From Aquiflexum sp. TKW24L (GTDB lineage Bacteria; Bacteroidota; Bacteroidia; Cytophagales; Cyclobacteriaceae): DNA of 64,000 bases. The position numbers were made by a program, and so were the translations under genes. The DNA is taken from assembly GCF_023502205.1 (NCBI RefSeq), contig NZ_JAMFLG010000007.1, positions 1-64,000 on the forward strand. Direction: 5' to 3'. Below, in pieces: positions 1 to 8,275 of the stretch; position 1 is the stretch's first letter, and the number at the start of each line of letters is the position of its first letter. Below the pieces are notes generated by a model that searched no databases, had not been told where the DNA came from, and saw only the letters and a program-made list of their open reading frames with translations.

Positions 1-64
1 TCTTCGTAATCCGGCATTATTAATTCATCATTCTTAATTCTGAATTTCCCCAAGTCTTCCTTCT

Positions 65-102
65 TGGTACTTGGTACTTTGTACTTTGTACTTTTGTACT
101 TT
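65..102. repeat. short-word repeat, GTACTT type
   Basis: The words TTGGTACTT, TGTACTT and TTTGTACTT follow one another in a direct, imperfect series just upstream of the thioredoxin-like gene. The 60 bases before it (AATTCATCA, TTCTTAATTC) are also made of near-repeated words. This is low-complexity intergenic DNA. No coding potential is seen in bases 1-167, and no exact promoter box was recognised. Confidence 0.6.
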
Positions 103-167
103 AATCAAGGAAATTGAACTTCAAACCAAAGCATGTCGTTAAATTTGGAAATATGATTAACCAAAAT

Positions 168-617
168 ATGAAAAAGTTATTTGGCGCTTTGCTGATCACC
201 CTATTCAGCTTCCAAATCGCAACTGCACAGGACAAAATCACTTGGCTGACATTTGAGGAAGCTGCTGCCAAAACTGCTGAAAACCCTAAGATGATTTTTG
301 TGGATGTCTACACTGATTGGTGTGGATGGTGCAAAAAAATGGATAAGGACACCTTTACCAACCCTAAAGTCATCGGATTTATCAATGAGAATTTCTATGC
401 CGTCAAAATGAATGCAGAGGACAGCAAACGAAAATTCAACTTCAAGGGCAAGGAATATACCGAAGCCACTATGGCTCGGGCGATGCGGGTAAGTTCCTAC
501 CCCAACTTTGTGATCATGGATGCCTTGATGGAAAATATCGCTCAATTTCCCGGCTACCGAGAACCGGCTCCCTTCCTTTCCGGAATGGATGATCTCCTCA
601 ATAAATTCGGGAAGTAA
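168..617 (+). CDS. thioredoxin-fold periplasmic protein
   Basis: This 149-residue exported protein has a thioredoxin fold. From the start at 168 it begins MKKLFGALLITLFSFQIATA, a clear signal peptide; ATGs at 114 and 153 are in frame but would add a non-signal leader. The active-site motif WCGWCKKM lies at about residues 51-58 after a DVYTDW strand, and SSYPNFVIMD carries the cis-proline of the fold. It resembles the short DUF255/thioredoxin_7 proteins of Bacteroidota, which probably act in periplasmic thiol-disulfide exchange. The stop lies 2 bases before mnmE, so the two may be co-transcribed, although their functions are not obviously linked. The redox partner is unknown. Confidence 0.85.
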   Translation: MKKLFGALLITLFSFQIATAQDKITWLTFEEAAAKTAENPKMIFVDVYTDWCGWCKKMDKDTFTNPKVIGFINENFYAVKMNAEDSKRKFNFKGKEYTEATMARAMRVSSYPNFVIMDALMENIAQFPGYREPAPFLSGMDDLLNKFGK

Positions 618-619
618 CC

Positions 620-2002
620 ATGTCCTTTTCCCTTCACGAAAAAAATGATACCATCGTTGCCCTTGCTACCCCGCAGGGTGTCGGTGCGATTGCGGTCATC
701 CGGCTTTCAGGCAAAGAAGCCATCACCATAACCAATTCTGTTTTTAAAGGGAAAGACCTGGAAAAGCAGGCTTCCCACACCATCCATTTCGGAACCATCC
801 GGGATGGGGAGAAGATCATAGATGAGGTTTTGGTTTCTATTTTTGTGGCCCCAAAATCCTTTACCAAGGAAAATGTCGTGGAAATCTCCACCCATGGTTC
901 TTCATACATTGTCAATCAGGTCATCAAGCTATTGATCCGTCATGGAGCAAGGCCCGCAAAGCCTGGGGAATTTACTCAGCGTGCGTTTTTGAATGGGCAG
1001 TTTGACCTTGCTCAAGCAGAAGCTGTTGCAGATTTGATCCATTCAGATTCTGAGACCTCCCACCAAGCAGCCATCAGTCAGATGCGCGGTGGCTTTAGCA
1101 GTGAGATCCAAAAACTCCGCAATGAGCTGATCCATTTTGCTTCGATGATCGAGTTGGAGCTTGATTTTGGGGAGGAGGATGTGGAGTTTGCAAATAGGAA
1201 TGACTTGAAGGTCTTGGTTGAAAAATTACTGCGTGCTGTCGAGCTACTGATTGCGAGTTTTGATTTGGGCAATGTGATCAAAAACGGAGTTCCCACGGTC
1301 ATCGCCGGAAAACCCAATGCCGGAAAATCAACTTTGCTCAATGCGCTTTTGAATGAAGAAAAAGCTATTGTCTCTGAAATCGCGGGTACAACACGGGATT
1401 TTATCGAGGATGAAATCAATATCGGCGGGGTGATCTTCCGGTTTATCGATACGGCAGGGTTAAGAGAAACCACCGATATCATAGAAGCGATCGGAGTCAG
1501 CAGGACGCAGGAGAAAATGAAAACCGCTTCCCTGATTCTATACCTTTTTGACCTGACGGATACCGACATGGTTGAGATCAATCGGGATATCAACAAGTTG
1601 GAAAATCAGGGTGTTCCTTTTGTCAAGGTTGCCAATAAAATAGACAAAGCCTCTCCGGAGTTTGTCGGCGAACTGAAGGCAAAGTATCCTGATACCATTT
1701 TTATTTCTGCGGGTCAAAAGGAAAACCTCGAAGTGTTGAAAAGTAGGGTTTTGGAATTGGTCAATCTAGATAAGTTCAGGACAGGCAATACCATTGTCAC
1801 CAATATCCGGCATTACGATTCCTTGGTTAAAACACGGCAGTCGTTATTGGATGTATTGGAAGGTTTGGACAGGCAGATCACCAATGATTTTTTGGCGATG
1901 GATATCCGTAGGTCACTCCACTACCTTGGAGAAATCACTGGAGAGATTACAACAGATGACCTTTTGGCCAACATTTTTTCAAAGTTCTGTATCGGTAAAT
2001 AA
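620..2002 (+). CDS. mnmE: tRNA modification GTPase MnmE
   Basis: MnmE works with MnmG to make the 5-carboxymethylaminomethyl modification of U34 in certain tRNAs. The 460-residue length is normal. The N-terminal folate-binding TrmE domain starts at TIVALATPQGVGAIAVIRLSG. The inserted G domain shows G1 GKPNAGKS near residue 229, the GTTRDF G2 region, G3 DTAGLRE near 276 and G4 NKID near 338. The protein ends in CIGK, the family's catalytic-cysteine tail (C-[LIF]-GK), so it is full length. It starts 2 bases after the thioredoxin-like gene. It is cytoplasmic and a housekeeping gene. Confidence 0.97.
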   Translation: MSFSLHEKNDTIVALATPQGVGAIAVIRLSGKEAITITNSVFKGKDLEKQASHTIHFGTIRDGEKIIDEVLVSIFVAPKSFTKENVVEISTHGSSYIVNQVIKLLIRHGARPAKPGEFTQRAFLNGQFDLAQAEAVADLIHSDSETSHQAAISQMRGGFSSEIQKLRNELIHFASMIELELDFGEEDVEFANRNDLKVLVEKLLRAVELLIASFDLGNVIKNGVPTVIAGKPNAGKSTLLNALLNEEKAIVSEIAGTTRDFIEDEINIGGVIFRFIDTAGLRETTDIIEAIGVSRTQEKMKTASLILYLFDLTDTDMVEINRDINKLENQGVPFVKVANKIDKASPEFVGELKAKYPDTIFISAGQKENLEVLKSRVLELVNLDKFRTGNTIVTNIRHYDSLVKTRQSLLDVLEGLDRQITNDFLAMDIRRSLHYLGEITGEITTDDLLANIFSKFCIGK

Positions 2003-2346
2003 GTTTGGTGTTGTCATGTTGTGCTGCGCGCCTGCCTGCCGTAGGAAGGTTGTCGGGTTGGGGAACAGTCATTCTGAACCGCAGCTTGTGGAGGTGGAGA
2101 CTCTCTTTTTTTGTTGAAGTGGTTTTAATTGTTGTTGCTGCGAACTACATACCTTTTGAGGCACCATGCATCTGATTCGAGATATTCGTTAATATAATAG
2201 TCCCGAGGACGCATTATTTGCGGTCTCAGCACGTAAATTTTCCGCTTTTTATACAGATAATATTATAGGGGAAATAGTAAGGGTTCCGGCATCTTCCCCT
2301 ACCCCTCCGGTATAGTCCCGCCCACCTTGTCTTATACTTCCCCTAT

Positions 2347-2412
2347 CCATACTCCGTGTCCTAGCTAACCATACTCCGTGTCCTAGCTAACCATACTCCG
2401 TGTCTTAGCTAC
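2347..2412. repeat. tandem repeat, 3 x 22 bp
   Basis: Three direct copies of a 22-base unit beginning CCATACTCCGTGTCCTAGCT start at 2347, 2369 and 2391. The first two are identical and the third differs at two positions (CTTAGCTAC in place of CCTAGCTAA). It is a small variable-number-repeat candidate inside a C-rich non-coding tract. Confidence 0.9.
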
Positions 2413-2717
2413 AGATACGCCGCCTCTGGGTTACCCTTGAGCTACTTCCCATCTACCCCAATCCTTAGATTCCCCTACTCCCATCCCATACCTATCCCCC
2501 TATCAGTCCTAATGTTCCCTTACCTCAAAGTAGAGTCAGTCCTGTAGTATCCTTAACCATTGACCAATCCTTGACCAATCCATAACCAAAGAAAGGCCAT
2601 TCCTTCTTCAATACTTTTGTCACCCATGGGGTATAGGGAAGTCATAAAATTCCTTGGATATGCAGATACATTCAATCCCTTCAGGATTGGTGTAGCCTTA
2701 ATAGATCGTTTTCTTTT

Positions 2718-2737
2718 CCCCGCATTGCAATGCGGGG
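2718..2737. repeat. perfect 20 bp palindrome
   Basis: CCCCGCATTGCAATGCGGGG is its own reverse complement. It lies in non-coding DNA and is not followed by a T-run, so it is not a normal terminator. Similar hairpins sit close by: GATCCCGTCGGGATC at 2751-2765, AATCCCTTCAGGATT at about 2674-2688, and CAGCCC/GGGCTG at 3144-3161. Confidence 0.85.
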
Positions 2738-2750
2738 TAACTAGATATTT

Positions 2751-2765
2751 GATCCCGTCGGGATC
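2751..2765. repeat. short inverted repeat GATCCC/GGGATC
   Basis: GATCCC GTC GGGATC forms a 6 bp stem with a 3-base loop, 13 bases after the 20 bp palindrome. It belongs to the same style of hairpin-forming intergenic element. Confidence 0.65.
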
Positions 2766-3143
2766 TTTCCTCAGTGCCTTATTTTGTCAAATCTATAATT
2801 CCCTTTGCAACCATTGGGATACCTTCCCGTTCTTTGCGGTTAAAAAATATCACCTCTCACAGAGCCTCTGAGAAAAAGGAGGTTTGGGGAGATACCAACA
2901 TGTGCGGAGGAGTCATCTGCGTCAATCTGCGATATATGCGGGAGAAAATGAAGCCTCCTGTTCTGTGTGCTCAGTGGTAAATTAAAATACCCCCTACCCC
3001 ATTTCCGTATTTAAGATTCTCCTCCTTAGAAGATACGTGACCTAAATACCAAACTTCCAAATTCTTTTCCATGGGTTACGGTGCAGAAAGATTTCAGAAA
3101 GTATGAAATTATGTATAGCACCTTACCCAGGGACAATGTTATT

Positions 3144-3161
3144 CAGCCCACTTCGGGGCTG
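3144..3161. repeat. short inverted repeat CAGCCC/GGGCTG
   Basis: CAGCCC ACTTCG GGGCTG forms a 6 bp stem with a 6-base loop in the spacer before the lysozyme-like gene. No T-run follows on either strand. Confidence 0.55.
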
Positions 3162-3358
3162 TGTATCGTGATTGGAGAAATTCTCTAACCTTCTATTTTT
3201 TATCAATAATTCATTACACAATACCACTGAATGTCAGTATCTTAGTTGGCGATGTACCAAAGGGATAAGTAGGATTTACCCAAGATTCTTAAGCCAAGTT
3301 CCATTCGGTCACATTCCTCTTACTTTTCATTCAATTTTTAACCCAAAAACAACATACT

Positions 3359-4273
3359 ATGGACCCTTTCCAAAAGAGAATTCAGAATCTTCAAAAAACC
3401 CTCCGTACACCAGAAACAGGGGTTTTTGATTTGGTAACCACCAATTCATTTTTGAAAAGCCTTGGCATTCAATTGCCCGTAACTGCGGACTTTACCGAAA
3501 GGAAGAAAGCTGTACAAAGGTTTTTGGGATTTAAAGGAAATGATGTTGACGGTATTATGGGCACCAATACCATATCTAGGTTGGAGATGCTTTACAGCCA
3601 AACCCTACCTCCGATCCCTTCGGGTGCAAGCTTGATTGCCTCCAAAAGGTCATTGGATGTCATCGTGGAGTTTGAGGTTTCCTCAAAAGCTATTTATGAA
3701 AGGAGATACAGGAACCCAATATTACCGGGTGAATACAGTGGCATCACCATCGGTATCGGATACGATTTGGGCTATGTAAATACTGCCACATTTACCCATG
3801 ATTGGAAAGACTTTCTCAGCAGTTCTGATTTTAATACCCTTTTGGGCGTGGTAGGCAAAACAAAAGTCAATGCCAAAAACGCACTTACCGAAGCTGTAAA
3901 AAGGGTGAGCATTGATTGGGATTCTGCTATTGAGGTATTTTGCACCAAGTCCATGCCGATTTGGGCAAAGAAATCCCGAAGGATCTATCCCGGCTTAGAA
4001 AAACTTCCGCCTGATGTCCAAGGAGCTATTGTCTCCTTGGTGTACAACAGGGGTGACAGTTTGGCTTTGAATGACAGGAGGTTAGAGATGCGGAATCTTG
4101 TCCAACACATTGCTTCAGGCAAATTGCCCGCCATTGCCGCAGAGATCAGAAATATGAAAAGACTGTGGTCCGTGCAGCAAAGCGCCGGTCTTCATAGAAG
4201 GCGGGACAGTGAGGCTGCATTGGTAGAAAATGCCACGTTTGTCATCAAGCCGGAGGATTGTATTTTTATTTAG
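3359..4273 (+). CDS. lysozyme-like protein with peptidoglycan-binding N-terminus
   Basis: The 304-residue product has two parts. Residues 1-76 resemble a peptidoglycan-binding domain (KAVQRFLGFKGNDVDGIMG, as in QxFLG..DGxxG). Residues about 95-300 resemble the GH24/pesticin lysozyme fold: a Glu-rich helix (VEFEVSSKAIYE, candidate catalytic Glu104 or Glu106), GITIGIGYDLGY, and VSLVYNRGDS, which matches the SfxFNxG helix of phage-type lysozymes. No signal peptide is visible, so export or delivery is unexplained. It stands alone between repeat-rich spacers with no holin or phage genes. Alternatives are a phage remnant or a toxin-like effector. The fold is likely; the role is not known. Confidence 0.65.
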   Translation: MDPFQKRIQNLQKTLRTPETGVFDLVTTNSFLKSLGIQLPVTADFTERKKAVQRFLGFKGNDVDGIMGTNTISRLEMLYSQTLPPIPSGASLIASKRSLDVIVEFEVSSKAIYERRYRNPILPGEYSGITIGIGYDLGYVNTATFTHDWKDFLSSSDFNTLLGVVGKTKVNAKNALTEAVKRVSIDWDSAIEVFCTKSMPIWAKKSRRIYPGLEKLPPDVQGAIVSLVYNRGDSLALNDRRLEMRNLVQHIASGKLPAIAAEIRNMKRLWSVQQSAGLHRRRDSEAALVENATFVIKPEDCIFI

Positions 4274-4633
4274 GATGATAGTCTACAAAGTCCACAGACG
4301 ACAGTCGACAGTCGACATAGTCGATAGTACAAAGTCGATAGACCATAGACGATGGAAAAAAGACCACAGAAAGTGCACAAAATACAGATAAGACTGGCCT
4401 GCAGGAACCACATTTCCTATGCCAAGGACCATAGCCTATAAACTATGGACGACTTACCATCGACCATGGACTATAATCTATCTACAACCTAACATTGATC
4501 CTGCCTGAGATTATTCTATTCTTTTAATCGCAAGGCGAATCCAGAGGAAGTATTGACCTTAAAAAATCAATATCCCAAATAAGTCAGGTGGCTGTTCCTC
4601 GAGAAAATAAACCACTCAGCAAATAAAGCCTTC
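4274..4633. repeat. spacer with GTCGAC / CCATAG / GACGATGG word repeats
   Basis: From about 4280 to 4480 the sequence is a shuffled series of short related words: AGTCCACAGACGACAGTCGA, GTCGATAGTAC, GACCATAGACGATGG, GGACCATAGCC, ACTATGGACGAC, CATCGACCATGG. Forward and reverse-complement forms mix, so hairpins are possible. No gene is seen. The last part is ordinary A/T-rich DNA leading to the promoter candidate at 4634. Confidence 0.6.
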
Positions 4634-4661
4634 TTTGCCGAACCACCACTCCTTAAGTTTG
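4634..4661 (+). promoter_or_regulatory. candidate Bacteroidota promoter before the beta-barrel gene
   Basis: TTTG at 4634-4637, a 16-base spacer, then TAAGTTTG at 4654-4661, an exact match to the TAnnTTTG -7 box. The spacer is shorter than the usual 17-23. It would give a 5' leader of roughly 65 bases before the ATG at 4733. Confidence 0.4.
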
Positions 4662-4732
4662 TTCCTGTATAAGAAGTTTTTCGGGTAGTTACATCTACCT
4701 GAATTTTAAAAAGTTACAATCCAATCAATTCA

Positions 4733-7495
4733 ATGAAGTACATATTTTCAGTTTTAATTTTTGGTTTATTCTCCATTCAGGGTTTTTCGCAGTCATTTAA
4801 TATAAAAGGTGTGGTGGTTGTTCAGGGCAAACAAGAGGCTTTGCCTTTTGTGAATGTGCTTTTATTGTCCCCAAATGATTCTTCCCAAGTTACAGGTGCT
4901 GTTTCTGATATTGATGGCAATTTTGATCTGACCGGTATCAGACAGGGTGATTATATCCTCAAGGTACAATATATAGGATTTACAGATTATTTCAGGACCA
5001 TAGAATTGACCAATAATGTCGACCTGGGAGTTATTGCAATCAGCGAAGTAGCTACTGACCTTAAAGAATTTGTGATTGAGGCTCGGAGGTCTACAGGCAC
5101 CCAAAAAGGTGATACCACGATGTTCAATGCAGATGCTTTCAAAACGATGAAGGATGCAAGTGCACAGACATTGTTGGAAAAACTTCCCGGAGTGAGTTCA
5201 GAAGATGGTATTTTACAAGCTCAGGGAGAAGCCATTGCGCAGATCCTCGTTGATGGCAAGCCGTTTTTTGGAACAGATGTCAAAACTGCTCTTCAGAATA
5301 TCCCTGCCGAAATGATTCAAAGCATTGAGGTGTTTGACCAAAAAAGTGAAAAATCACAGCTCAGTGGATTTGACGATGGTGAAAGGCTCAAAACCATCAA
5401 TATCATTACCAAAGAAAGCAAGAGGAAGGGCGAATTTGGAAAAACTACCGCCGGCTATGGAACAGACGAGAGGTATTTGGTGGGTGCCAGTATCAATGCA
5501 TTTGATGGAGAAAGAAGGTTGACCTTTACAGGGTTATCCAATAATGTCAATGTCCTTGATTACTCCAGCGATCCCAACGCACAGGACAATGCCAATCCAC
5601 AGGAAGGAATCATCACTACCAATATTCTTGGATTGAATTATACCGATCTATGGATGGACAAAATCAAAGTTACCGGTAGTTATGTTTTTACCAAAAGAAG
5701 AAATGTAGGCGTAGTGGATATTTTCAGGGATTTTGTGACTACAGATGATACGGATAAGTTCTACAGTGAAAGGAGTACCGATGTCCGAATCAACAACCGG
5801 CACCAAGCTAACCTTAGATTGGATTACAACATAGACGAGAAAAATAGAATCCTTTACATTCCTCGATTTTCTGCAAGGTTTGAAACGGAAAATTCAGGTT
5901 TTAACGGACAAACTGACGATGGTCTGAATCTGATCAATTCGGTAAGAAACTTAAAAACAGGATCTTATCAGGATTTTGACCTTTACAACAGATTACTCTA
6001 CAGCCATAAATTTGACAAACCGGGACGTACTGTCACCTTTAGAACCAATTTCTCGAAAGGATGGAATGAAGATGAGTCCGACCGAAAGGCAGAAAACACA
6101 TTCTATGATCAAAATGGAAGCAGGGAAGAGGTCATTGACCAACGCACCACAAGGGAGCGAACCGGTGATTTTTGGCAAAGTCGTGTTTCCTATACCGAGC
6201 CCTTGGGAAAGCGAGGTCAGATGGAAGTGGAATACCAGATCGGCAATAGGCTCAATGACTCCGACAAGCTTACCTTCAATGTAGAAAACGGTGATTTTGA
6301 TAACGGTTTACTTTCTTTGGATACAGCATTAAGTAATACTTTTCAAAGCAGATACCTGACCCAAGAACTGGAATTTGGTTACCAGTTTACTTCCGAAAAG
6401 TATAAAATACAGACTGAATTAGAATACCAGGATGCCAGACTCCAAAACGACCAGTTTTTTCCAAATCCTGATGTATTGAACAAAACTTTCAAAAACTTCA
6501 CTCCTACAGTGAGGATGGAATACAAGTTTTCGACCAATACCAATTTACAGGTTGATTACGATACTTATACCAACGAACCTCAGATTTCACAACTTCAGGC
6601 TGTGATTGACAATACAAACCCACTTCAGTTGCGGTCAGGTAATCCCGATTTGGATCAATCCTATACCAATCAGATCCGGTTAAGATTTAGAAGTAACAAT
6701 CCTGATACAGATAAAAACTGGAATATATTTGCCCAATCCAGGTTTGTAGACAATTTCATTTCCAACAGTACCCTGATTGCAAGCGAACCTACTGAGATCC
6801 AAGATGGAATTATATTAGAAACCGGTTCACAATTGAACAAACCGGTAAATCTTGATGGGTATAAGGATTTCAGGTCATGGTTTAGCTATGGGTTGCCGAT
6901 AGGATTCATCAAATCAAACTTCAATATTAACGCTGGACTTGGCTTTACCCAAAGACCTGGACAGGTCAATGACCAAATCGGATTCAACAATTCCAGGAGG
7001 TTGAACACGGGTTTTTCGCTAAGCAGCAATATCAGTGACCAAATAGATTTCAATATCTGGTCAAGGTCTTCTTTTAACGAAGTCAACAACAGCCTCAATT
7101 CTAGCCTTGACAGTAAATTCTTCCAGCAGAGGTTCCGTGTCAATCTAAATTGGATCATTTGGGAAGGAATCATTTACCGATTGGATCTCAATCATCAGAT
7201 CAATTCAGGTTTGTCAGAGGGATTTGATACCAATTTTTCCTTGGTCAATATGAGTGTGGGCAAAAAAATATTCAATAACCAGCGGGGTGAGATCAGCTTG
7301 ATGGTTTATGACTTGTTTGGTGAAAATGCCAATGTCAGAAGGAATATCACAGAGACTTTTGTGGAAGATGTCCAGTCCAATGTACTTCAGACTTATGTGA
7401 TGCTGAGTTTTACCTACAATCTCAGAAGGTTCAGCAAAGGCATGAGTGAGCAGGATTATACCGAAAGGTATCAGAATGGGGATAGTTCGAATTGA
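4733..7495 (+). CDS. outer-membrane beta-barrel protein (TonB-receptor-like)
   Basis: A 920-residue outer-membrane protein with signal peptide MKYIFSVLIFGLFSIQGFSQ. Residues about 22-110 form a carboxypeptidase-regulatory-like beta-sandwich (FNIKGVVVVQGKQEALPFVNV... DIDGNFDLTGI...GDYILKVQYIGF). A plug-like segment follows (TLLEKLPGVSSEDG, QILVDGKPFFG, IQSIEVFDQKSEKSQLSGF), then a long barrel of alternating strands to the C-terminus. This is the architecture of the outer-membrane beta-barrel family (OMP_b-brl_3) of Bacteroidota, related to TonB receptors but shorter than SusC. The substrate is unknown and no SusD partner follows. It stands as a single gene, with about 780 bases before the next one. 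Confidence 0.85.
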   Translation: MKYIFSVLIFGLFSIQGFSQSFNIKGVVVVQGKQEALPFVNVLLLSPNDSSQVTGAVSDIDGNFDLTGIRQGDYILKVQYIGFTDYFRTIELTNNVDLGVIAISEVATDLKEFVIEARRSTGTQKGDTTMFNADAFKTMKDASAQTLLEKLPGVSSEDGILQAQGEAIAQILVDGKPFFGTDVKTALQNIPAEMIQSIEVFDQKSEKSQLSGFDDGERLKTINIITKESKRKGEFGKTTAGYGTDERYLVGASINAFDGERRLTFTGLSNNVNVLDYSSDPNAQDNANPQEGIITTNILGLNYTDLWMDKIKVTGSYVFTKRRNVGVVDIFRDFVTTDDTDKFYSERSTDVRINNRHQANLRLDYNIDEKNRILYIPRFSARFETENSGFNGQTDDGLNLINSVRNLKTGSYQDFDLYNRLLYSHKFDKPGRTVTFRTNFSKGWNEDESDRKAENTFYDQNGSREEVIDQRTTRERTGDFWQSRVSYTEPLGKRGQMEVEYQIGNRLNDSDKLTFNVENGDFDNGLLSLDTALSNTFQSRYLTQELEFGYQFTSEKYKIQTELEYQDARLQNDQFFPNPDVLNKTFKNFTPTVRMEYKFSTNTNLQVDYDTYTNEPQISQLQAVIDNTNPLQLRSGNPDLDQSYTNQIRLRFRSNNPDTDKNWNIFAQSRFVDNFISNSTLIASEPTEIQDGIILETGSQLNKPVNLDGYKDFRSWFSYGLPIGFIKSNFNINAGLGFTQRPGQVNDQIGFNNSRRLNTGFSLSSNISDQIDFNIWSRSSFNEVNNSLNSSLDSKFFQQRFRVNLNWIIWEGIIYRLDLNHQINSGLSEGFDTNFSLVNMSVGKKIFNNQRGEISLMVYDLFGENANVRRNITETFVEDVQSNVLQTYVMLSFTYNLRRFSKGMSEQDYTERYQNGDSSN

Positions 7496-7592
7496 TAATT
7501 TAAGTTGCTTTATCCCTGTTTTGTGATGTTGGCTTTTGTTCCTTTTGATGCAACATATATCCCGTACCTAAAGGCACGGAAATAACTAAATG

Positions 7593-7720
7593 CAAAATTT
7601 CCCTACCCATATCTTGTCCCTAAAGGGACATTAACTTCAACAGTATTTACCAGTATTTCATCTTATTCATTTTTCCTTCTTGAAAGGAACTCTCATACTC
7701 CTTATGGATAACTGCTTCAA
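7593..7720. repeat. direct repeat, copy 1 (about 128 bp)
   Basis: This copy starts CAAAATTTCCCTACC and ends AACTGCTTCAA. It carries the hairpin TGTCCCT-AA-AGGGACA and shares long identical stretches (for example ACATTAACTTCAACAGTA) with the second copy that follows at once. Confidence 0.85.
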
Positions 7721-7721
7721 A

Positions 7722-7847
7722 CAAAATTTTCCCTACCATATCTTGTGCCTAAAGGGACATTAACTTCAACAGTATTTACCAGTATTTCATTTTCTTCATT
7801 CAACCTTTTTGAAAGGAACTGATAATCCTAATGCGTAACTGCTTCAA
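7722..7847. repeat. direct repeat, copy 2 (about 126 bp)
   Basis: Second copy of the element, with a few substitutions and short indels. Its hairpin arm has changed from TGTCCCT to TGTGCCT while the other arm AGGGACA is kept. A related short form CCGTACCTAAAGGCACGG lies just upstream at about 7563-7580. Confidence 0.85.
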
Positions 7848-8275
7848 ATTGAAGAATATTTACTTTTTTGACCTTATACCATTAATCTCCCATAAAAACC
7901 AGTTTGGAAAAAATTAGCAGAAAATTTATTCAAAATCGCAAAATTATAAACCAACTATTTACAATTGGATACTATTTTCGAATTGTATAGGTAGGTTATA
8001 ACTCAAACCTGTTTTTTTCCTTTTATCCTTACCATATTCCAACTGCTATAATCATCGGGATTTTTTTACCCAAATGGAAGCCATGTTATTTTATTTAGAC
8101 ATATTTTTAATCAATCGATACCACAGAATATCCTGATTATTTCCATAGGCCAATGGAAATATGATGATTTGTTTTGCTATTTACCCCTATAACCTACTTT
8201 AAAGTAACCTTATCACCCAATTTTATTTGGGATGGTACAGGCATGTTATTTTCCATTTCTAATTTATTAAAGCTT
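7848..8275. promoter_or_regulatory. leader region of the SusC operon with palindromes
   Basis: This A/T-rich region of about 430 bases has no supported gene. TACTTTAAAGTA at 8195-8206 is a perfect 12 bp palindrome, and CCCAA-TTTTAT-TTGGG at 8216-8231 is a small hairpin; both lie 45-80 bases before the chosen SusC start. They could be an operator or leader structure. No exact TAnnTTTG box with a good upstream element was found. No hybrid two-component or sigma/anti-sigma gene flanks the operon. Confidence 0.35.

Larger units (their letters stand above)
2003..3358. other. 1.36 kb gene-free spacer rich in small repeats
   Basis: No convincing gene is visible here: the reading frames are short, C/T-rich or cross repeats. 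It contains a decayed GTCATTCTGAAC-type element (about 2040-2105), a C-rich tract (2290-2520), a 3 x 22 bp tandem repeat, several palindromes (listed separately), and words such as TCTGCGTCAATCTGCG (about 2920-2935) and GTGTGCTCAGTGGTAAA (about 2966-2982) that look like worn copies of intergenic repeats common in Bacteroidota genomes. The family assignment is from memory of such genomes, not from a search. Confidence 0.6.

Noticed and set aside
1794-2117. 107-codon frame overlapping the end of mnmE
   Set aside because: It is an alternate frame of mnmE running into a repeat element.
2617-3429. Three short plus-strand frames (2617-2871, 2774-2980, 3172-3429)
   Set aside because: They run through palindromes and worn repeats, overlap each other or the lysozyme-like gene, and show no protein-like features.
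3359-4273. Prophage endolysin
   Set aside because: No holin, tail, terminase or integrase gene is nearby, so a prophage cannot be claimed.
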